From contig NC_134025.1 of assembly GCF_964204645.1 (NCBI RefSeq), forward strand, positions 19,748,001 to 19,808,000: a DNA stretch of 60,000 nucleotides, written 5' to 3'. The translations under genes were made by a program, and so were the position numbers. This document shows, piece after piece, positions 21,845 through 32,925 of the stretch. Source of the DNA: Tubulanus polymorphus. Its lineage: Eukaryota; Nemertea; Palaeonemertea; Tubulaniformes; Tubulanidae. The notes under the pieces are model-generated. The model was not told the DNA's origin. It did not search any database and saw only the letters and a list, made by a program, of their open reading frames with translations. The stretch's first letter is position 1; each line of letters opens with the position of its first letter.

Positions 21845-23455
21845 AAATTAATTGTCGCGGGCGATAAAACCAAAATAATCAATTGTCGCGGGCGATAAAA
21901 CCAAAATAATCAATCGTCGCTGGCGATAAAACCAAAATATTCAATTGTCGCGGGCGACAAAACCAAAAAAATGAATTGTCGCGGGCGATAAAACCAAAAT
22001 AATGAATTGTCGCGGGCGACAAAACCAAAATATTCAATTGTCGCGGGCAACAAAACCAAACTAATGAATTGTCGCGGGCGATAAAACCAAAATAATAAAT
22101 TGTCGCAGGCGATAAAACCAAAAAAATGAATTGTCGCGGGCGATAAAACCAAAATCATGAATTGTCACGGGCGACAAAAGCAAAATATTCAATTGTCGCA
22201 GGCGACAAAACCAAACTAATGAATTGTCGCGGGCGATAAAACCAAAATAATAAATTGTCGCAGGCGATAAAACCAAAAAAATGAATTGTCGCGGGCGATA
22301 AAACCAAAATCATGAATTGTCACGGGCGACAAAACCAAAATATTCAATTGTCGCAGGCGACAAAACCAAACTAATGAATTGTCGCGGGCGATACAGCCAA
22401 AATAATGAATTGTCGCGGGCGATAAAACCAAAATATTGAAGTGTCGCAGGCGATAAAACCGCGACAAAAAGAGAAAAAAATTTTCGCGGGCGATAAAACC
22501 AAAATTTTGAATTGTCGCGTGCGACAAAACCAAAATAATGAATTGTCGCGGGCGCCAAAACCAAAATCTTGAATTGTCGCGGGCGAAAAAACCAAAATAT
22601 TCAATTGTCGCGGGTGATAAAACCAAAATAATGAAGTGTCGCAGGCGATAAAACCGCGACAAAAAAAAAAAAATTGTCGCGGGCAATAAAACCAAAATAT
22701 TGAATTGTCGCGGGCGATAAAACCAAAATAATGAATTGTTGCGGGCGATAAAACCAAAATAATGAATTGTCGCGGGCGATAAAACCAAAATATTGAATTG
22801 TCGTGGGCGACAAATCCAAAAAATGAATTGTCACGGCCGATAAAACCAAAATCTTGAATTGTCGCCATTGTCGTGTACGACAAAACCAAAATAATGAATT
22901 GTCGCGGGCGATAAAACCAAAATAATGAATTGTCGCGGGCGATAAAACCAAAATATTGAATTGTCGTGGGCGACAAAATCAAAATATTGTTTTGTCGCGG
23001 GTGACAAAACCAAATTAATGAATTGTCGCGGGCGATAAAACCAAAATAATGAATTGTCGCGGGCGATAAAACCAAAATATTGAATTGTCGCGGGCGAAAA
23101 AACCAAACTAATGAATTGTTGCGGGCAATAAAACCAAAATAATGAAATGCGCGGGCGATAAAACCGCGACAAAAAAAAAATTGTCGCGGGCGATAAAACC
23201 AAAATAATCAATTGTCGCGGGCGATAAAACCAAAATAATGAATTGTCGCGGGCGATAAAACCAAAATATTGAATTGGCATGAGCGACAAAACCAAAATAT
23301 TGATTTGTCGCGGGTGACAAAACCAAATTAATGAATTGTCGCAGGTGACAAAACCAAATTAATGAATTGTCGCAGGCGATAAAACCAAAATAATGAATTG
23401 TTGCGGGCGATAAAACCAAAATAATGAATTGTCGCGGGCGACAAAACCAAAATTA
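21845..23455 (+). repeat. 31-bp minisatellite array, about 52 units, dyad-symmetric
   Basis: Unit of 31 bp made of a TTGTCGCGGGCGAYAAAACC segment and an AT-rich AAAATAATGAA segment. In many units TTGTCGCGGGCGACAA is a perfect 7-bp inverted repeat around GG. Three units (93 bp) make a 31-residue protein period, giving long false ORFs on the minus strand in all frames. Three places contain a collapsed unit joined to poly(A) (CGCGACAAAAA, near 22460, 22660 and 23165), marking higher-order repeats. Confidence 0.9.
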
Positions 23456-23559
23456 TTGTTTTGTCGCATTATTTTAGTTTTGTCGTTTTGTCATAATGTC
23501 GCCCTCATTTGCATATACGTGTTTTTTTTACGCATGGCCCTTATCAGCCACCATACTAA

Positions 23560-23925
23560 AGCCTTAAGGTCGCGTAAAACTCGATAAACACTTCAAGCGA
23601 CACAGCGAACGATCTCCTTTCCCCCACAGCGAACGCTTAACCTAGTAGAGGCTACTAGCCTATGTAGGCCTATGTATATGCGTAGGCCTAACATCCGGAC
23701 AGATTGGTCGTAGGCCTATTGAATTTAACAACCCACCTAATTATCGTAAATTTTGTTTTGAAGTTCAATCCAATGAGTCCGTTAATAAACGCAACAATTG
23801 TACTGTGTTTGTTCGAGACAGTAAAGCTCAGTACCGGTAGGCCTAAAGCCGCGTCAAACTCGATAAACACTTCAAGCGACACAGCGAACGATCCCTTTCC
23901 CCCACAGCGAACGCTTACTCCGAAT
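23560..23925 (+). repeat. Direct duplication, 80 bp, 280 bp apart
   Basis: AACTCGATAAACACTTCAAG followed by CGACACAGCGAACGATC occurs at about 23578 and 23858, each ending CCCCCACAGCGAACGCTTA. Non-coding. Confidence 0.65.
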
Positions 23926-24229
23926 GTCAAGTGTGAGTCCAGCATACGGAAAGGATTGTCTTATATACTTGTATTTAGTAAATACCTTGTGCATTTGACA
24001 ATGATCGGTATGTACTGTAGGAAATATAGAGTATTGATGGTATTGATATAGAGGTTGAAGCCCGCGCCCGAATAAAGTAATATGTTCTTTTATTTTGATA
24101 CCTCGTCGACATAACAGCTTTTCTCCGCTATATCTCTTCGGCGTGTTTAGTTTAGGCCTACGATTCCCCGGTACACTAAAGATTTATCTTAGTAAATACA
24201 CGGTTAATTCGGTAAAGAAAAATAGGTAT

Positions 24230-24660
24230 TGTTAAACTAACTCCTTGAAACCCGCAGCCAAATCACTGGTAGTAATAAATTAATTTGTACTCGATTTGAT
24301 TCTCATGATGAGGAGAAACTCGCAGCTGATCCCCGGAACGACGATGTAGTAACACACGTCGATTCGTCGATGTTTACGGCTCGACAGTGCTTTTAACATC
24401 TAAAGTAGTAAATTTCCAGTGTATCGGTAATATGATCTGATGAGGAAAATGGGCTATTGTTAAAATCACTGTTTGAAGACCGCGACTGAATGTGAAGTCT
24501 GCGGCAATAAATTAGTTCATTTATACTTGAATTGATAATCGAAGTGACAGTCGGCCTGCGGGTTGATTTCGGGATGACGACTCGAAAAACATGTCGCCCC
24601 ATTGAATGGGGCTAAATTTTCGATGTTTACGGCCCGACAGCGCTTTTGTAACGATGATTC
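24230..24660 (+). repeat. Diverged tandem duplication, about 225-bp unit
   Basis: Two copies share TTGTTAAA, CAATAAATTA, CGATGTTTACGG and CGACAG.GCTTTT in the same order. No gene is seen from 23460 to 24749. Confidence 0.5.
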
Positions 24661-24749
24661 GTGAAAAAACACGCGGGCTATTTGTAGATCTCAGTGAGCT
24701 GAACGATATTATATGGATTGTATATGAAACAGCGGTAAGGTAACAAAGC

Positions 24750-25154
24750 CTATGTTCTTTTGGTAAAAATAGTGTGGAAGAAAATAATAATAATAATAAT
24801 CACGCGGATATCAATAGGGTTTTCTGTGAAATAACAGAAAACCCTAATAATAATCACGCGGATATCAATAGGGTTTTCTGTGAAATAACAGAAAACCCTA
24901 ATAAGTAGGGGGTACTGGCCAAGATCACCACGAACAGCGGCGTTTAATGACCGCTTATTTACACCTAACAGGTATTTGCCAAATTTAACGAATAGGTTCT
25001 CACAAGGGGGAGTGTGGCAAATACTGTAAAAGTTTGAAGGTTCCATGTTAGTAACAGATGATGATCCCCAAATTTCGCAACAGTAACTAATAATCGGGCG
25101 AATGAGCGTGTTGAAAAGTGTATAAGCTGTGGTTACATTCAACCAGTCAATCAA
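24750..25154 (-). pseudogene. Non-LTR retrotransposon reverse transcriptase, C-terminal fragment
   Basis: The 134-codon frame reads TLFNTLIRPIISYCCEIWG, then KFGKYLLGVNKRSLNAAVRGDLGQYPLL. This is the post-palm region of LINE ORF2 proteins (lf..lI.P...Y..eiWG ... LGv....n.av.gelG..Pl). The end is overwritten by two copies of a 53-54-bp hairpin-bearing unit (24790-24905). Upstream RT motifs are not found. Confidence 0.7.
24790..24905. repeat. Two tandem copies of a hairpin-bearing unit
   Basis: Each copy holds TAGGGTTTTCTGT and ACAGAAAACCCTA, perfect 13-bp arms around GAAATA, preceded by CACGCGGATATCAA. The duplication is in frame with the LINE remnant. Confidence 0.75.
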
Positions 25155-26085
25155 AATAAATCTGAGAAAAATTTGACTGATATTTCTTAAAGTACGGAAG
25201 CCTAGATTCTATGTCATTCGGACGTTTTGCAGCAAGAATGTAAAATTTCATTGCTCTCAAAATAATGCTGCCTAGCATCCACCAATAGTGTTTGCAGGTT
25301 TGCAGACAGCATCACAACTTTGAATAGGATAATGGGGAGAACATTGTGAGCAGCACATGTCTACCATCATGATCAAAATTCACTGAGTGACAAAGTGTAA
25401 TATTCGGCTGACGCCTTATAAATTAGGTAGATGATCAGATGGTTGATGTATTTGTGACTTGAACTCAGGTTGACATGGCCAACCTGAAGTGTCCATATAA
25501 AAACACAATTCTTAGATATATCAAAAACAGAACATGAATAATGATTTGCCATTTGATGACCAATCAAACATGCAAGAAAGCGTTTCACATGAACTGAAAA
25601 TTTCCATTAAATAGACTTTGCATTTTCATTGCAAAACGTTCAAAATCAAAATTCTTGGGGAAAATTTCAGCATAGACATCAAATGGGAAAAAGCATTCAT
25701 GAGTGAACCATCCAACCACGTGTTCAATGCGAGGGTTTTAATTTCATCAACTTGTAAGGTATATCCATCTACATTTAGATACCTACTGGGTATCTCATTC
25801 TCTAAACATGAAAGAAATATTTCTCTGTTATTTTTCATGGCTGCATTTTGAGTAATAGTGCAAGCAACAAGACTAGCTCTTAACCATTTGTACCATCCTC
25901 GTCCGGATGGCGGACCGATTATAATAACTATAACAATGATATTTTATTCATCATCGACGTCCATCTTTATTCTCCCCTCATAGGTGGCAGTACCGTCTGG
26001 TACATTAGGTCATGGTAATACAGTAAACACTACATCCACCAGAAAAATACAAAATTGAACCTTTTCTTACAAAATTATAAACCAA
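25155..26085. other. No gene recognised; possible 3' LTR region of gypsy remnant C
   Basis: On the minus strand just after the integrase stop, a purine tract ATGAGGGGAGAA (about 25970-25981) could be a polypurine tract with LTR sequence beyond it. I could not find a second LTR copy, so this stays tentative. Confidence 0.3.
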
Positions 26086-27985
26086 TTACAATTCTTCAAT
26101 TAATCTGGCAGGAGGTCTTTTCTCCCTTTGTGGACGTATAGGTAACAAAACTCTGGGAACAGGATGAACTATTGTTTCATCTATGTTCTCATGGTCTAAC
26201 AACGTTTCATCAAATATGTTACAAGAATTTTGAATAGACTGAATTTTCTTACAAAATGACATATTTCTGGTTATGGTATATACATCATTTTGAGCTGTTA
26301 CCATGCTACCTTTAACTACAACTACTTTATATGGTTTTGGGTTATAATATGAATCACTCTTCCTACTTCTCGTCTGTTTAATTAATATTGTATCACCCAC
26401 TGTGATATTACGTTGCACAGCATTTCTGTCTGCATACAATTTCATCTTATTTTTCTTCGATTTTTCAAACGATCTAATTTCTTCATCATATTTACAAGTA
26501 TGTTTCATATTGCATGCGGTAGGTAACCTAGTACCAAATTCATATTGGAACATACACTGTGCACGACTTTTACCTGTGGTTGAATGTGGAGTTGATCTGT
26601 GATTTCTAAGATACTGAAATAATACTTCTTTATAATTCAATTTTTACACATTTTGATATCATTTTCATGACATTTTCAACTAAACCATTGGCCTCTGGCC
26701 ACTCTGGCATGACAGGTTTGTGTTCGAACCCTAAATACTTAGCAAACTCGTCAAATTCCTTGCTATTCAATGGTGAACCATTATCAGTTTTTAAAGATTT
26801 TGGAATACCAAAACTCGAAAATATCTTATTGATTTTGGGTATGACAGATTTTGCAGAGGTACTCTTACAGAATTAAACTTCAATGAACCTTGAATATGCA
26901 TCGATTACAACTATTACATAGTCGCCGATATCTAATGGACCTTTTAAATCAATAGCGATTCTTTCCCAAGGATTTCTGGGCAGTTTAGATATAACTACAG
27001 GTTCCTTCCTTTTATCTGGTGTAACAACATTACACAGGAAACAATTCAATGTGTTTTCTACAAGGCGATCCATTTTTGGAAACCAGACTGGTTCTTAACA
27101 ATGCCTTGGTTTTTGTAATACCCTGATGTCCTTCATGGGCTATTTTCACTACTCGCTCCCTCAATCGTTGAGGCATGACAATTCTATGGCCTCTTAATAA
27201 TACATTTCGATTGCACACTACAGTTAACTCATCTTTGATTTTAAAGAAACCATTTACCTCTTCTGTATCTACACCATAATCTGAACATTTAATAGTTTTA
27301 TACCATTTTTGATTACCTTTGACTGTTTCAATTACCTTCATTAAAGTTTTGTCCTTAAGAGTAGCCTGTTCTACTTCATACAATTTTAAGGCAATTGGCA
27401 ATGCATGATCAGTAACAAAATTAACATACAATTCGGCTACATCACCATGAACAGAATTACCAGCTAGTGAATCAGGGTGACGTGACATAAAATCAGCAGG
27501 GTTTTCATCCTTCCCTGGTTTCTGTATAATTTTATAATCATACTGTTACAAAGTTAGTCCCCATCTCTCAATCCTAGCAGGCATTTTACTTTTTGGATTT
27601 TTGTATATTAATTCAACTGGCTTGCAATCTGTCACAAGACTGAATGAAGACCCATACAAATACAAATTGAATCTTTGACATCCCCATACACAAGCTAAAG
27701 CTTCTTTTTCTACTTGCGAATATTTCATTTCAGTCACAGTCAGTGATTTGCTAGCTATATCTACAATTCTAAGTTTATTTTCTTTGCTCCTCTGACACAG
27801 CAGAGCGCCAAGTCCCACTGGACTTGCGTCTACAATTAACTCAGTTTCTAATTTAGGATCAAAATGATGGTTTGTTACATGAGACCTCAAACTTTCCTTA
27901 ATCTGATCAAAAGCTTGTTGGTGAATTTGGCTCCATTTGAACTCAACATCAGATTTCGTCGGTGGATTGACGAGGGGGCGAACGC
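26086..27985 (-). pseudogene. Ty3/gypsy pol remnant C: RNase H and integrase
   Basis: Frame 28052-27546 holds RNase H (ELIVDASPVGLGALLCQ, YSQVEKEALACVWG, LVTDCKP: D, E, D present). Frame 27488-27030 carries the integrase HHCC segment (AHEGHQGITKTKALLR). Frame 27073-26873 carries CFLC and the first integrase Asp (IAIDLKGPL, then VVIDAYSRFIEV). The intervening, frame-shifted stretch 26880-26645 has KTDNGSPLNS (second Asp) and GLVENVMK (Glu). Frame 26640-26086 is the C-terminal domain ending RPPARLIEEL. All three catalytic acids of DDE survive but the frame is broken at about 27060, 26875 and 26640. RT is missing: gypsy similarity stops near 27974, where GGGGGCGAACGCGG begins. Confidence 0.75.
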
Positions 27986-28549
27986 GGCATTTTAGAGTTT
28001 TCGAGAAAAACACGCATGAAATTTTTGTTATATTTAAACAGTCATTGCTCACTCAATCTTACAGTCCTAGACCCCAAACTTACAGACTATACAGACAATG
28101 ACTGAATCCTCGATTGTATAAAATATTAGATCAATGTCTCAAATTGTTTTCGATCCTTGTTCAATTAATTAAGACATGGCCACGTTCGCCCTTTTGTAAA
28201 TTTACGAATCTGACAGAATCGCCATCTTTGCCCAAATTCTAGCCACATTCGCCCATTTGTAAAGAATCGGATGAGGCAGGTGACAGTGAAATGAATCTCA
28301 ATGTTCGCCCAATATAGTACACTTAACTATGGTTTAAATGTTTCAGACATTCAGATATTTTATTGAATAAAAACGATATAACAAACAGTAATACAAAAAA
28401 ATAAATGACCTTTCGAATTCAACATAATGTCCAAAGAGATCAGGAAACACAATACAAATTAGAACTAGAATATATACTAATTTAAGAAACGAATTTCAAC
28501 TTATGAGACCAACTGTTTACAATAAAATTCTATCAGATTATACATTCGA

Positions 28550-29360
28550 TTAGTGTGGCAAATTTCTGTAGAACACCTGGTGACCCGGAAAACTAATAAC
28601 AGGGGTATTTCCCTGACACAGCGAAATAATATCATCATATTTTGCCTCTGCTAATTTAGGGCACTGATCATAAGCGCGGTGTATTTGTACATTTTCAGCG
28701 GATCTTTTACGCATGTTTTCCAAATCCAACACACTATATTCCTCGTTGAAATGACTCATTTTGAATCCAATCTTCATTGGCTGTGATTTCTTTACATTAA
28801 CCGATCGAATTTTTGTCCAGTCTATCGGTTTCCCGTCATGTCCCTCTCGGACCCGCAGAACTCAGAGTGAAACTGAATATGATTTCCAGTCCTTGATATC
28901 AGTTGTTTTCACTCTGGTTACGTGGTTTTTGTTATGATTACGTGCTAAGATTATAACAGTTTCTAACTGTGAGGGCAGAAAAAGTTCTGGCATACTCTTT
29001 ACAGCCCTTTCTATGCCCACAGTCGCCTTCATTTTGTCCATGATTCGATTCAAAATAGTTTATTGATATTTCCTTGAGATTTTTTGAATTTTGAACTACG
29101 TAGAGCAACATTGAGGGCACTATTGAGTTTTTATTTTGGCCCGAGCAGCCATCGCTGAAGAGTACTACTTCTTCTACGCCGTTCTGGTCAAGTGATTCCA
29201 AGTATTGAAAGATATTTGATGCAATCTCATTTGCTCCTCTGCTGGCAATACCCTCGTGCCAGAGATAGCATTCACAGTCACGGGATACAACATCATTAAT
29301 TGTGAAGTTTAGGCAAGCAAGCCTACGTTTATAGAAAAAGGTTACGAAGGAAGAATGCAA
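28550..29360 (-). pseudogene. DUF7869-like (DDE/RNase H-fold) protein, frame-broken
   Basis: Frame 29360-28938 reads FFYKRRLACLNFTIND, CYLWHEGIASRGANEIASNI, LFSDGCSGQNKN and FESNHGQNEGD. The next frame (29053-28862) continues IERAVKSMPELFLPSQLETV, and frame 28777-28550 ends with a KYDDIISLC...FYRNLP tail. This run of motifs (W.E..aRG..EI, SD.C.GQN.N, GH..(n)E.D) is known from the DUF7869 proteins common in cnidarian, insect and mollusc genomes, thought to be transposon-derived nucleases. There is one frameshift at about 28985 and a gap before the tail. It lies just beyond the truncated gypsy remnant C and may have inserted there. GTTCGCCC words at 27974, 28178, 28248 and 28302 could be part of its ends. 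Confidence 0.55.
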
Positions 29361-29884
29361 TTTCTTCAGTTTGTCAATACTAAAACAGCCGTAATCATGG
29401 TTTATATGGTTACAATTTTTGAAAACCCAAATAGACTAATCCAGTTGTTTTTGATGAGCAGTGAATTGGGCATTCTCAGCACCGGAACTAGTACCTGTGC
29501 ACATGCTATACTCATTGTGCAAAGATGCCTTTGTGATAGGAATATGTTTGTTTGCATAGTAGCCATCACACAAGGATCCGGAAGAACTAGACGGCGGAAC
29601 GATTGTAAACTGCTACAGTTAAGGACAATGACCGAGGAGTTCCGGAACTCCTTCTTCCCAAGAACACCACCTTCCCCCTGCATCGTTATACGCGCGATCG
29701 CGGTTCAGATGCAGTGTCCCATGTAGATGCAGATGTAGTAGCTAAGGGGTTGGTCATCTTATTGAACATTTTCATCAGATTCACCCTCTCCTTCACTAAT
29801 AACAATTTCATCACCCCCACCGGGAATTCTCCTTGGCACATTTTCTACCTCTACATGTTTGCCCACCCGCTCTCAGACGCATAC

Positions 29885-30255
29885 CAACAGCCCCCCACTT
29901 TTGCATGCACACTGACAGCTCCAACTCTCGGACAAACACACACTGCTCCAAGTCTCAGATACACACCGCCAGCTCCCACTTTCGCACGCACACTGGCAGC
30001 TCCGACTATTGGATGCACACTGACAGCTATGACTTTCTGACACACACTGACATCTCCTGCTTTCACACGTCCAGTAACTGCTCCGACTCTCGGACGCACA
30101 CTGACAGCTCTGATTCTTGGACGAACTCCAACAGATCCCACTCGCAGACACTCACAGACTGCTCTCAGACTGCTCCACTTAGGCACATACACCTATAGCT
30201 CGCACTCCCGATTTTGCACGGACACCGACAGCTCCCATTCTTGGACGTAATTACA
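29885..30255 (+). repeat. Degenerate 30-bp minisatellite
   Basis: About 12 diverged units of the form CGCACACTGACAGCTCCGAC plus TYTCGGA. The 30-bp period keeps frames open and gives false ORFs with a 10-residue period on both strands. Confidence 0.75.
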
Positions 30256-30669
30256 AGACGAATCAAATGAACATGCTGCTCCAGTACTTTCTCCCTTTTC
30301 AGTGATAGGTCCGTAGTAATGTTATTTGTTCCCAATAACTCGATTTGCATGAATAACATGAACTCTCCGTACCTCTATAATGGTAATAAAGGATAACATC
30401 TATACTAGCAACATCATATCTTTTCTAAAATTTCAGAGTGTCTGTGATGGTGTATTTTGCAACGATAAATTGGCAACAAACAATTACCAATTATCTATGT
30501 TTCAATTCTACCTCAAAGGCACACAATCTTTTTCCAGTCAAAAATGTCATCATTGACACCCACATATTTAAGGATTCTGTCTGTCGAGAGACAGATATGC
30601 TAAACAGATACCGTATCTTGAATTAAACGAGTCTGGGAAAAATAGCTTTTTCTCACATGGATGACCTTG

Positions 30670-30824
30670 TGTGATGCCCGGGTGGATGCAGGCGGATATA
30701 AGGAGGACAGATTCCTGATACTTACAATGAATAGCCATGACAATACAAAAAGCAACTTTATTATATGCGGATGTAATAATTACACAATACTTTGTTTGAT
30801 GCAGCTGTGACAAATACCACATTA
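30670..30824 (-). repeat. 3' LTR of gypsy element A
   Basis: Pairs with 32504-32659, with about 11 differences by eye. It has lost the G of the terminal TG on its inner edge, next to the polypurine tract at 30825-30833. Confidence 0.85.
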
Positions 30825-30961
30825 TCCCCTCTTAATTTTACATGCATAGTTTCCAAAAACAGGCATCCAAACATAACATCACTTAAACATACAAGTATTC
30901 TAGACAACCTCGCTTTCAATTAACCGGTCAGGTTTCTTAACAGTCCTGCTAGAACGTCGCC

Positions 30962-31715
30962 TCAAATCCTCACCGAATCTCCATCTTTCTTTAACATAGG
31001 CACTATCGGACAGGCCCATTCACTGGTTTCGATTGGAGTTAGGATTCTGTCTCTAACTTCACGGTCGAGTTGATTCTCAATTTTCTCCATCATATATGGC
31101 ACCGAACGAGCTTTGATAAATATTGGTGTGGCATTCGGATCCACTTTCAAATTTATCTTAGCCTTGTTGAAAGTTCCAAGTTCCTCTTTGAAAACCTGGT
31201 CGTACTTTTTCAACATTTCTTCTACGGAAGTACAATGCGGAGTCACGAAGTTAACCTCCGCTCGGTCGTCTTCGATCTGAATGTCCAGCGCACGTAGCCA
31301 TGGACGCCCTAATAATGTTGGGCCGTCTCTCGAGACAATCCAAAAGCCAACGGTTTAACTCTTCCGCGATACTGAACTTCCACTTCGACGTATCCCACAA
31401 CATCAATGATGTCGTTCGTATAGGACCGCAAGTCTAACTCTGACTTTTTAATAACTTTTTACCTCGCTCCACAATGAATCAAATGTCTTTTGACACATTA
31501 TAAAACGATTAGCCCCAGTATGGAGCTCCATCTCTACCGAACGATTATTTATAACTAGCGGGATCACTATCGGAGGATCGTGAACATCGGAAATCGCTGT
31601 GATGCGCCCCATTAATTCATATTCGTTCTCGAGGGCTGAAGATTCTACCCGGTATGCTTGCCCTTGTCTCTCAGACTGGCGATTTCTACGCTGGTTTTCA
31701 CGACCTTTATTGCTG
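30962..31715 (-). pseudogene. Gypsy A protease and RT N-terminus, inactive
   Basis: The protease frame reads VEMELHTGANRFI (about 31545-31510). The usual catalytic triad here is D-T/S-G, so the Asp is replaced by His (CAT where GAT or GAC is expected). A TAA follows 23 codons later (about 31450). In another frame come LRSYTNDIIDVVGYVEV and TLLGRPWLRALDI, the end of a gypsy protease. RT begins in frame 31246-30962 with VFKEELGTF, KARSVPYMMEKIE and SEWACPIVPMLKKDG, then stops at the deletion junction. The catalytic RT palm is absent. Confidence 0.75.
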
Positions 31716-31717
31716 TT

Positions 31718-32476
31718 TTAAGCATTACAAGCCTTCTCAATATGACCAATCTTCTGGCAGAAATTACATTTGACATCTTTGAAACGACACACATGAGCCT
31801 TATGAGGCCCTAAACAACGATAACACTGAATTCGACCTGCTGATTCTTTAGGAAGCTGATTCTGACTATGAGGCTTAATTTGCGGTTTCGGGTCCTTCGG
31901 TTTAACATGGCTTGGTCTAGCGTTCGAAACCCGATTGACTACAGGGTTTGACCTAGATATCTCTTTCATGTACTCCTCTGCAGTTTTTAAGGACCTAGCT
32001 ATCTCCACTGCTTAAGCGAATGTAAGCGCATCTGATTCCGACAACAGGCGATGCTGAATGCGTTCGTCATTCACCCCGATAACAAAACGATCGCGTAACA
32101 TCATCGGCAGTTCAGGCCCATATTTGCATTTGTCAGCCAGCCCTTTCAAGTCTGCTACAAATTGCGAAACAGTGCCGCATTTCTCCCTGACTAGCGAGTT
32201 AAATTTAAACCTGGCCAGGATAGCACTTATTTGCGGCTTTTTATGGTCTTTCACCAATTTTACTAGATCTGCATAGGTCTTATCACTGGGTTTGGATGGT
32301 GCAATTAAGCTACTGATGAGTGAATATGTCGCCGATCCACAAACAGTGAGCAGAACGGCTCGCTTCAGGTCCTCCTCTTCCAAGGCATTGGCTACAAAAT
32401 ACTGTTTTAGCCGGTCAGTGAAATTCTCCCAGTCATCCGACTCAACATATTCGGAACATAAACCAATTAGACTCAT
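31718..32476 (-). pseudogene. Gypsy A gag with two zinc knuckles
   Basis: Frame 32476-32012 is a gag capsid-like region (LKQYFVANALEEEDLKRAVLL, RFKFNSLVREKCGTVSQFV, LRDRFVIGVNDERIQHRLL) of the type found in mag/K02A2.6-like gypsy elements. Frame 32008-31718 adds CYRCLGPHKAHVC and CNFCQKIGHIEKAC; the second is CX2CX4HX4C. A single in-frame TAA separates the two parts at about 32009-32011. The ATG at 32476 lies 28 nt inside the 5' LTR edge. Confidence 0.75.
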
Positions 32477-32503
32477 CTTTAAAACGTTTTCCTCGTCGCC
32501 AAG

Positions 32504-32659
32504 TGTGATGTCCAGGTGGATGCAGGCGGATTTAAGGAGGACAGATTCCTGATACTAACAATGAACAGCCATGACAATACAAAAAGCAACTTTATTATAT
32601 GCGGATGTAATAATTACACAATACTTTGTTTGATGCAACTGTAACAAATATGATATGCA
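32504..32659 (-). repeat. 5' LTR of gypsy element A
   Basis: Starts TGCATATCATATTTG on the minus strand and ends CATCACA. It is flanked outside by the CCTTG target copy. Confidence 0.85.
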
Positions 32660-32925
32660 CCTTGATATGCTGATTAGCCATGTTCTCAAACTGGAAATTC
32701 AATTCAATTTACTTTATTGAACAAATAATCCAATTTAATTCTGTTTTATTGAGCAAATTTTGGAAATTCAATTCAATTCCATTCCGCATTAAAATCAATA
32801 GGACCAAGGAAAAAGATTGATCTGAGGTATTTGTTCTTGTCTGTGCTACTTACCAGTACATGATTGCACGGTGTAAATTATTGGTATCCCCGGACTCTGA
32901 GCTGGGAGTATATGTGCCATGTATG
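32660..32925 (+). repeat. Right part of a dispersed repeat interrupted by gypsy element A
   Basis: Matches 46491-46800 (GATATGCT.ATTAGCCA, ATTCCGCATTAAAATCAATA, TCTGAGGTATTTGTTC, GTGTAAATTATT). The left part is at about 30630-30669. AT-rich, non-coding. Confidence 0.75.

Larger units (their letters stand above)
30670..32659 (-). mobile_element. Ty3/gypsy LTR element A, internally deleted (1,990 bp)
   Basis: LTRs of 155-156 bp (30670-30824 and 32504-32659) with TG...CA ends, an exact 5-bp target duplication CCTTG (30665-30669 and 32660-32664), a CTTGGCGACGAGG putative primer site next to the 5' LTR and a purine tract AAGAGGGGA next to the 3' LTR. Inside are gag, a protease remnant and only the first part of RT. 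RT through integrase is deleted: the RT start is joined near 30962 to the basic pol tail (RRRSSRTVKKPDRLIE). The element sits in a repeat whose uninterrupted copy is at 46470-46800. Confidence 0.9.

Noticed and set aside
21879-23419. Long minus-strand ORFs up to 234 codons
   Set aside because: They are translations of the 31-bp tandem repeat with a 31-residue period in every frame; no gene.
26086-32476. One single gypsy element interrupted in the middle
   Set aside because: Element A has its own two LTRs and target duplication at 30670-32659, so the integrase remnant at 26-28 kb is a separate copy.
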